DNA from: JAAAOH01 sp041686235
GTDB lineage: Bacteria; Spirochaetota; Spirochaetia; DSM-27196; PWMO01
Reading direction: 5' to 3'
DNA: 64,000 nt
NCBI GenBank assembly: GCA_041686235.1
Contig: JAWLED010000004.1
Span: 1 to 64,000, forward strand
The position numbers were made by a program, and so were the translations under genes. Below, piece by piece: positions 56,619 through 62,507 of the stretch. Positions within the stretch are counted from its first letter, which is position 1; every line of letters begins with the position of its first letter. The notes under the pieces were generated by a model. The model saw nothing but the letters and a program-made list of their open reading frames with translations, was not told where the DNA came from and searched no databases.

Positions 56619-57644
56619 TCACGGTAGTGTGGAAAGGATTCGCGAAATCCGCTCCGCCTCGCTGTTTCTTAGCAACGGATACAAGGGGAAGCGCACGCAT
56701 CGCAAGTAATAAGAGTGAGCCGTGGGGAATTGTTCCTCGAGCTCGGGTCTGCGCGCGAGAATACTGTTTGAGAACGCCGGCACCGCCTCCACGTCGTGTT
56801 TTCGCGCATAGGCTATGGCCTCTTTCATGCCGGTTTCGAGAATGACCGGAAAGGAGTAGAAGACGTTCTCCCCGTCGCCCGACTGAACCGGCATGCGATG
56901 GCGGCTGCCACTCACCGAACGTGAGAGCTGCGCGGCCAGCTCTCGGCGCCTGTCCACGTAGCGCTCGATCTCCTTCATTTGCGTAAGCCCGAGAGCGCTG
57001 TTCACATCGGGCAGGAGTACTTCGGGGGTGAGGGTTTCCCCGCGCGATTTGAGTGTCGACTGTTCCTTGCGCCCGGCTGCAAGCACGAGCGCTCCACCTC
57101 CGGCGGTGATGATGTGTTCGGGCTCGAGCCCCACCAGCGTGTACCGGCCGAAGGTGCCCGCCCGGCGCTCGCCGGTGTGTGCTCCGAGCCCCTGCGAGAC
57201 ATCTTCCACCATTGGGATCCCCAACGCCGCGAGCCCCTCGAGATCCGGCGTGTAGCCGAGCGTGGTATCGACAATGAGAGCCTCCGCGCCGTCCGGGGCC
57301 GCCGCCTGCACCGTTTCGGGGGTAATGACGGGAGCGGGCTCGGCAACCTCGGCGGGTAGGAACTGGAGGCCCAGATCCTCGAACACTTCGTTGTAGAGGG
57401 CGGGCAATAGCGGAGAGCCGACTACCCGACTTCCCGGCTGCAGGTTGAGCGCCTCTAACGCGATAGCGGCCGCACGCGGGTACTCACGCAGTGCAATGCC
57501 TTTTCTGCGATCGAGGTACTCACCAACCGCCTCTACGAGTTGTTTCGAGATGCGGTCGGGCCCAATGGTATCGGAGACCATGCAGGAGAGTACCGAGTCC
57601 ATGTCCTTGCGCTTAATGGAGGGGCGTGCGATTGGAATGGCCAT
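56619..57644 (-). CDS. DegT/DnrJ-like protein without the PLP lysine
   Basis: A 341-aa protein with the fold-type I layout of DegT/DnrJ/EryC1 sugar aminotransferases: an N-terminal block (IPIARPSIKRKDMDSVLSCM), PMVEDVSQGLGAHTGERRAG with the cofactor Asp148 and Gln151, and a C-terminal domain. The segment that normally carries the PLP lysine (SFxPxKxITTGEGG) here reads VGLEPEHIITAGGG, so the lysine is His177 and the preceding Ser is Gly. It should not form the internal aldimine. The active-site Asp remains. It lies 6 nt after cheW, an unusual partner. A non-enzymatic or regulatory role is possible. Confidence 0.75.
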   Translation of the reverse strand: MAIPIARPSIKRKDMDSVLSCMVSDTIGPDRISKQLVEAVGEYLDRRKGIALREYPRAAAIALEALNLQPGSRVVGSPLLPALYNEVFEDLGLQFLPAEVAEPAPVITPETVQAAAPDGAEALIVDTTLGYTPDLEGLAALGIPMVEDVSQGLGAHTGERRAGTFGRYTLVGLEPEHIITAGGGALVLAAGRKEQSTLKSRGETLTPEVLLPDVNSALGLTQMKEIERYVDRRRELAAQLSRSVSGSRHRMPVQSGDGENVFYSFPVILETGMKEAIAYARKHDVEAVPAFSNSILARRPELEEQFPTAHSYYLRCVRFPLYPLLRNSEAERISRILSTLP

Positions 57645-57650
57645 GGAGGG

Positions 57651-58121
57651 TTAACGTCCGATCTGCCCGAGTTGCTCGAGCTCGCGCATGTCGAAAAGCC
57701 GTCCGGCATCCAGAATAATGAGGTAGCTCTCCCCGTTGTTGACGACGCCTTGAATATACTCGACACCGATTCCGGAAATCATCTGAGGCGGTGGCTGAAT
57801 ATCGTCTGCATTGACGCGCACCACGCGCGAAACTTTGTCTATCATGACCGCAAGATGCGTGTTGTCTATGGCCAGTATGACCATTCCCGAGAGCAACCGG
57901 TCCTCTTCGGATAATTCAATCTGCTTGAGCCGAAAGCGGCGATGCAGATTAATGACCGGGATGATCTCCCCTCGGAGATTGAAAATTCCCTCTACGTAGT
58001 CCGGCGCGTAGGGGATAGGCCGCACCTGCTGGACCTGCACGATGCCTTCCACCTGCATGATGTCTATCCCGTACGTCTCGCCGCCCAGCTCGAAGGTGAC
58101 AAGCTGCCAGCTATCAGCCAT
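57651..58121 (-). CDS. cheW: CheW, chemotaxis coupling protein
   Basis: A 156-aa single CheW domain (LVTFELGGETYGIDIMQVEGIVQ; FNLRGEIIPVINLHRRFRL; VVNNGESYLIILDAGRLFDM). It links chemoreceptors to the CheA kinase at the membrane. ATG with GTGAGGAGCACAT upstream. It sits apart from other chemotaxis genes, followed by the DegT-like gene. Confidence 0.95.
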   Translation of the reverse strand: MADSWQLVTFELGGETYGIDIMQVEGIVQVQQVRPIPYAPDYVEGIFNLRGEIIPVINLHRRFRLKQIELSEEDRLLSGMVILAIDNTHLAVMIDKVSRVVRVNADDIQPPPQMISGIGVEYIQGVVNNGESYLIILDAGRLFDMRELEQLGQIGR

Positions 58122-58188
58122 ATGTGCTCCTCACGATAGCCACAATAACCGAGCGAACGGCGTTATGCAAGATAGACTTCGGCGCCGG

Positions 58189-58308
58189 GGACTGCGGCGG
58201 TGCCGGCCCCGGGGACCGGGCCGGAGCGGGCGCGCGGGACCGGGGCGGCGCCGGCGCGCAGGACCGGGGCGGAGCGGGCGCGCAGGACCGGGGCGGCGCC
58301 GGCGCCGC
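58189..58308. repeat. Five tandem copies of a 24-bp GC-rich repeat between cheW and the RsmF-like gene
   Basis: Units begin at 58189, 58213, 58237, 58261 and 58285, each 24 bp, with the core GGACCGGGGCGG. The first two copies are more diverged. A minus-strand frame through the array reads as APAPPRSC-type octapeptides and ends by overlapping the cheW start by 8 nt, but its GTG start has no ribosome binding site, so I do not call a gene. The region is the divergent spacer between cheW and the plus-strand genes. Confidence 0.88.
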
Positions 58309-58355
58309 GCTGAGTTCTTGCACTCAGGGAGGTTTCCGAGGACAATGCTTCGCGT

Positions 58356-59438
58356 GTGCTTCCATGTATCCTACAACCTCTCGATTGCGACTTCCGGAGC
58401 CGAACACCCTTGAAAGGCCCGATCGAGCTCCCCGACTACGCCTACGAGCACCTCGAGCGCTACCGCCCGCTGCTCGGTGAACAGTGGGACCGGTTTCTCG
58501 ATGCCCTGCGGCGGCCGCTTCCGGTTGCGGCATGGCGAAACGCCGCACGAGTTGACGAGGCAAGCTTCGAGAATTGGTTTTACAACGTGGAGCCCGGCGT
58601 TACCCTCGAGCGCCTCCCATGGTTTGACCGCGGCTACCGGCTGTGGGCCGCTGAGGCCTCGGAGGCCGCTGAAGCACCTGCGGGCGGCCTCCGAACCCCC
58701 GACCCGACGCCCGGCAACCGGGCCGCGAGAGCGCTCGGGCTACTCCATCTCCAGGAGGAAGTCTCGATGATTCCGGCCGTGCTTCTCGGGGCACAGCCGG
58801 GCGAGCAGATTCTCGACCTCTGCGGGGCGCCGGGAAACAAGACCGCGCTCGTTGCCTCCCTCATGGAAGACCGCGGGACAATCGTCTGTAACGACACCGA
58901 CATCAAGCGCTTGCGCGCCGGACGCACGGCGTGGTCGCGGCTCGGCTTCTCGAGCATAGCCGCCACCAACCATGACGGGGGCTCGTACCCGGCACCGACG
59001 GAGAGTTTCGACCGTGTCCTCGTCGACGCCCCCTGCAGCGGCGAAGGAACCTCACGGCGAAACCTCTCCTCCCTGCGGCCCGCCCCGCCCGACTACTACC
59101 GCATGCTCCACCGCCGGCAGCGCCGACTGCTCGAGCGCGCGCTCCAACTCTGTCGCCCCGGCGGACGAGTGGTGTACTCGACCTGCACCTACGCCCCCGA
59201 GGAGAACGAGCTGGTCATCGCCGACGTACTCGCCGCCCGGCGGGCCGGCGGGCGGGCCGGCTCGGGACTCACACCGGTGCCCGCTCGCCTAGCAGGGCTG
59301 GAAAGCGCCCCGGGGATTACCCGCTACGACGGGGCGGAGCTCGGGGGTGAGCTCGAAAACGCCATGCGCGTGTGGCCCCATCTAAACGATTCCGGCGGCT
59401 TTTTCGTCGCCGTACTGGAGAAGCGGCCCCGTGAGTAA
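58356..59438 (+). CDS. RsmF/NOL1-NOP2-sun family RNA m5C methyltransferase
   Basis: A 360-aa (or 342-aa) SAM-dependent cytosine-5 RNA methyltransferase. SAM motif ILDLCGAPGNKTALVASLME, motif IV VDAPCSGEGTSRRN with one catalytic Cys, and motif VI RVVYSTCTYAPEENELVIA with the second Cys are all present. The N-terminal helical region (YAYEHLERYRPLLGEQWDRF) is typical of RsmF. It ends right after the catalytic domain; the C-terminal domain of RsmF-type enzymes appears to be encoded by the next gene. GTG at 58356 is listed; TTG at 58410 is an equally possible start. With the next gene, it is the only plus-strand coding sequence in the window. Confidence 0.88.
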   Translation: MLPCILQPLDCDFRSRTPLKGPIELPDYAYEHLERYRPLLGEQWDRFLDALRRPLPVAAWRNAARVDEASFENWFYNVEPGVTLERLPWFDRGYRLWAAEASEAAEAPAGGLRTPDPTPGNRAARALGLLHLQEEVSMIPAVLLGAQPGEQILDLCGAPGNKTALVASLMEDRGTIVCNDTDIKRLRAGRTAWSRLGFSSIAATNHDGGSYPAPTESFDRVLVDAPCSGEGTSRRNLSSLRPAPPDYYRMLHRRQRRLLERALQLCRPGGRVVYSTCTYAPEENELVIADVLAARRAGGRAGSGLTPVPARLAGLESAPGITRYDGAELGGELENAMRVWPHLNDSGGFFVAVLEKRPRE

Positions 59439-60066
59439 CGACGCACGCGCAAACGGCGCGCCCGGAAACGGCGCACGCGGAAACGGCGCACACAGACTCC
59501 GGCTTGCCCCCGGGTGCCGGCTCATTGATCCCATGCCCTACCTCTCGCTGCTCGAGGAGCGCTTCGGCATCTCCGCGGCGCAGCTACGCGAGCAGTACGT
59601 CTTTTTCGTCGGCGGCAACAAATACCTCTACTCTCTTTGCGCCGAGCACCGACTGCCGCCGGGGCCCGAAGTCGCGTTCAGCGGCATCAAGTTCATGCGC
59701 ATCTCCATGAAGGTCCCCAAGCTGACCACCGAAGCCTCGATTCTCCTCGGTGCGCGGGCATCGCGAAACTACGTTGAGCTCGAGGCCGACCAGCTGCGTG
59801 CCTATTTCGCGCGGCAAGAAATCCGTCTCGACACTGCGGCTTCGAGCGCCTGCACCGGTCCCGGCTACGTCCTCGTGCGCCACGAGGGGGTGACGCTCGG
59901 TAGCGCCTATCTCAACCCCCGCGATCGCAACCGGGAGCCGGAGCAAAGCCCCGAGCCCGGGGCCAAGCCGGACGCCGGCGCACAGCACGGCGCAGAACTC
60001 GGCGATCGGCCGCTCCTTCGAAGCTGGTTTCCCAAGCACTGGAGTCAGGTGATCACCATACGATAG
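59431..60066 (+). CDS. Stand-alone RsmF C-terminal/PUA-like domain protein
   Basis: A 211-aa protein. After an Asn/Gly/Ala-rich N-terminus (about 1-25) it resembles the C-terminal domain of RsmF-type methyltransferases (LLEERFGISAAQLREQYVFF; FSGIKFMRISMKVPKLTTEA; YVLVRHEGVTLGSAYLN), which helps bind rRNA. It ends SWFPKHWSQVITIR. The GTG start overlaps the stop codon of the methyltransferase by 8 nt (GTGAGTAA). I read the pair as one enzyme split into two translationally coupled genes. A linker rich in Glu/Pro/Gly/Asp near residue 170 is low-complexity. Confidence 0.7.
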   Translation: MSNDARANGAPGNGARGNGAHRLRLAPGCRLIDPMPYLSLLEERFGISAAQLREQYVFFVGGNKYLYSLCAEHRLPPGPEVAFSGIKFMRISMKVPKLTTEASILLGARASRNYVELEADQLRAYFARQEIRLDTAASSACTGPGYVLVRHEGVTLGSAYLNPRDRNREPEQSPEPGAKPDAGAQHGAELGDRPLLRSWFPKHWSQVITIR

Positions 60067-60141
60067 GCGCCTCCTCGCAGCGAAACGATTCTCCCCCCCA
60101 TCGTACGAGTGCGGCACAGACGCGTCGAACGCCCCCGAAAG

Positions 60142-60168
60142 AAAAGGGGGCGGCCCGCGGGCCGCCCC
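60142..60168 (-). terminator. Rho-independent terminator of the RND operon
   Basis: A perfect 22-nt palindrome (60147-60168, eleven G/C pairs apart from loop constraints) is followed on the minus strand by CTTTTCTTTC (60136-60146 region). It lies about 25 nt after the stop codon of the beta-barrel gene. On the plus strand it follows the RsmF-like pair too, but only with AAATA, so it works best for minus-strand transcripts. Confidence 0.8.
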
Positions 60169-60192
60169 AAATAGGAGGTGTGTATGAAAACG

Positions 60193-61629
60193 CTAAAAAG
60201 CGTATTCAAAACGTACTTCTAGATGGTCGTTATCGTCGAACTGACCAAACTCGGTGTCCTTCTCACCTTCGAACACCGAGCCGCGCACGTTCAGCGTTGC
60301 GTCGTCTGCAAGCACGAACTCCACGCCGGGACGCACGAGGAAGTCCTGCGTTTCGGCGGTAAGGACGAAGTCGACCGAAGGCTTGATGGTTTCGTTTTTG
60401 TAGTCGTCCTTGATACTCGCGGTGAGTGTGTTGTTCCAATAGTGCTCGTTGTCTCCCGGGTCGTAGTCGACGTCCCGTGCCCCGTTGTCCGAGACCTCGT
60501 CGTTTTCGAGCAGATACTCGCCGCGGCCCTGGATGTTCACGTTGAGATTGCTCAACGGCAGATCCCGGTCGAATCCGCCCATGTAGGCAACGCTGTGGTT
60601 GTGCACGTAGGGGTCGTCGCCGTCGAAGTCTTCGGTCATGTTATAGGCGGCCTCCGCCCTCAGGTTGAACCCGGCAACGGCGGTGGCAAACTCGAGCCCG
60701 AAGAGGTTGAGCCGATCGAAGTGGATTGAGTAGTTCTCCGGGTCGGCCTCGGGAATCTCGACGACCGGAGCGCGCTTGAAGCCGAAGTAGTAGATCGCGC
60801 CGAGGTCCACCCCGCCGAAACTGTTGGAGTAGCGCAGGCCGTACTGGCCGTGGGAGAGCTCGGGGGGCAGGTGCGCGGTTTGGGCGTCGGCGGCAATGTC
60901 GTCGGCCAACTCGTCCGCCTCGAAAGAAGGTGCCGAAGGGTTGGCGGCAATAGTCGCGAGATCCTCATCCAGCCGCTCCTCCATTGCCTCGAGTCGGTAG
61001 GGCTTCCACCGGCCCTCGAGCGCGTAGCGGTCCTGGCTGAGCACGGGCAGGTAGGCGAGCTCGAGGAGCCCGTTCATGCCGGTGTACACGTTGAGCTTGA
61101 CCATCTTCTCGGCCATCTTTCGCTCGGAATACTCGCCGTTTACGAAGTCGGTAAAGTCGGTGGGGTTGAGCACATCCACTACGTGCACCTCGTCACCGGT
61201 TCCCCACGTCGTTTTTATGTAGCCGGCCTCCACATCGAGGTTGTCGTAGAACAGCCGGATGTAGGCCTCGTTGATGAGCTCCTCCGGATCGTCGAGGGGC
61301 CGTTGCCGGCTCGAGTACTCGAGGTCCGCCACGACTTCACTCTGTGAGCCTTCGAAGGTGAGCTCACTGCGTACCTTCGGAACGGCGGTCACCGGCGACT
61401 CCGCAAAATCGTCGAAGGAATCGAAGTCGGGAAATGCGCGAAGCTCGAGCTCGACCTCGCCGCCGACGCTCGCGGCGCCTCCGGAGCCGGAGCCCGACCC
61501 GCCGCCCGACTGCTCATCCTCCGAGAAGAAACTCTCGGTGCCGCCTCCCTCTCCATCATCTTGTGCCGCGAGGGGAGCGGCGAGAAATACAGCGGCAATT
61601 AGTAACGGTATCATGTTCCGTACCATCAT
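60193..61629 (-). CDS. Outer-membrane beta-barrel protein, DUF1302-like
   Basis: A 478-aa secreted protein with a signal peptide (about 1-22, MIPLLIAAVFLAAPLAAQ) and an acidic, Gly/Ser-rich N-terminal stretch (about 23-52) that includes GGGTESFFSE. A long beta-strand-rich body follows, with a DUF1302-like motif (GYIKTTWGTGDEVHVVDVLN). The C-terminus VRFEYAF ends in Phe, the outer-membrane insertion signal. It is the last gene of an operon with an RND exporter and a LolA-like protein, and probably forms the outer-membrane exit or receiving pore. ATG with AAGGAGGACG upstream; 92 nt follow the LolA-like gene. Confidence 0.78.
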   Translation of the reverse strand: MMVRNMIPLLIAAVFLAAPLAAQDDGEGGGTESFFSEDEQSGGGSGSGSGGAASVGGEVELELRAFPDFDSFDDFAESPVTAVPKVRSELTFEGSQSEVVADLEYSSRQRPLDDPEELINEAYIRLFYDNLDVEAGYIKTTWGTGDEVHVVDVLNPTDFTDFVNGEYSERKMAEKMVKLNVYTGMNGLLELAYLPVLSQDRYALEGRWKPYRLEAMEERLDEDLATIAANPSAPSFEADELADDIAADAQTAHLPPELSHGQYGLRYSNSFGGVDLGAIYYFGFKRAPVVEIPEADPENYSIHFDRLNLFGLEFATAVAGFNLRAEAAYNMTEDFDGDDPYVHNHSVAYMGGFDRDLPLSNLNVNIQGRGEYLLENDEVSDNGARDVDYDPGDNEHYWNNTLTASIKDDYKNETIKPSVDFVLTAETQDFLVRPGVEFVLADDATLNVRGSVFEGEKDTEFGQFDDNDHLEVRFEYAF

Positions 61630-61721
61630 CGTCCTCCTTATCTATAGGCATCATCAGGGGCGACGGTTGCCGGCGGCCTCCCGTGCCCTGGCCTTCGGCG
61701 GCCTCGTGGCCCGTGCGGCTC

Positions 61722-62507
61722 TTACTGAACGCGGCCGGTGCGCAGGAAGTTCTTGCTAAACAGATTCGGGTTGAGATCCTCGTCGTAGCGAATCTTTTGA
61801 ATGTCGAGGCGTGTCTTGTGACCGGTCTGCACGTTCTCCATGACATTCTCCATGATGGTCCAGTAGCCCTGCACCTGGTCGACTTCCTCGACCGTGTTGA
61901 CCTTCAATAGGTCCTCGCTCTTGTCGTAGAGCTCTATCTTCATGGGAATCCATATGTCCTTGGCGACCCACTGCACTCGCTTCGAATACTGCGAGTCGTC
62001 GGGATCCTTTGGTATCGATTCCACGACATAGCATTCACGGCCGCCAAACTCTTCTTCGCGAAGGAGCTCGTGGCGGTCCTCGTCCACGTCGCGCGTTTTC
62101 AAATCGTCATAGGTGAAGTCCGTCCCCATGAAGCTCTCTCCGCCCTCCGAACCGGCAATGCGGCGGACACGGTCGAGCGAGGGGAGATAAATCCACTGGT
62201 CGTCGTCGCGGTCTTCATTTTCGGCAACCAGAAACCGCGTTCCCTCCACCGAGGCGGGGCGATGAAAGACAATCACGAGACGACTGAGATCGTCCTCGGT
62301 CTCCATGCTCCACTCCTCGATGATGCGACTGCGCGTGTTGCCTCCTTCGTCTATCAGGTCCATGTTGACGAGACTGTGTCCGGTCTCACCGTCGTCCCGG
62401 TTCTCGACATGTTCCGCCACCTCCCGTCCGTCTATGGCGGCGGCCGTGCTCGCCACAAAAAGGGTCAGCACGATAAGCGATACGGTTTTGAATGCGATGT
62501 GTTTCAT
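61722..62507 (-). CDS. LolA-like periplasmic protein (outer-membrane lipoprotein-sorting family)
   Basis: A 261-aa exported protein with a signal peptide (about 1-24, ending STAAA). The mature part matches the LolA-like family seen beside RND exporters (RSRIIEEWSMETEDDLSRLV; FHRPASVEGTRFLVAENEDR; DQWIYLPSLDRVRRIAGSEG; SFMGTDFTYDDLKTRDV). It has the half-barrel pattern that shields lipids or hydrophobic cargo. The ATG overlaps the RND stop codon by 4 nt with CAGGAGGAGAACA in front. It likely carries cargo between the RND pump and the outer membrane. Confidence 0.85.
   Translation of the reverse strand: MKHIAFKTVSLIVLTLFVASTAAAIDGREVAEHVENRDDGETGHSLVNMDLIDEGGNTRSRIIEEWSMETEDDLSRLVIVFHRPASVEGTRFLVAENEDRDDDQWIYLPSLDRVRRIAGSEGGESFMGTDFTYDDLKTRDVDEDRHELLREEEFGGRECYVVESIPKDPDDSQYSKRVQWVAKDIWIPMKIELYDKSEDLLKVNTVEEVDQVQGYWTIMENVMENVQTGHKTRLDIQKIRYDEDLNPNLFSKNFLRTGRVQ

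Noticed and set aside
58189..58308. 24-bp repeats as a CRISPR array
   Set aside because: The units are directly adjacent with no spacers and are GC-rich and diverged; there are no cas genes.
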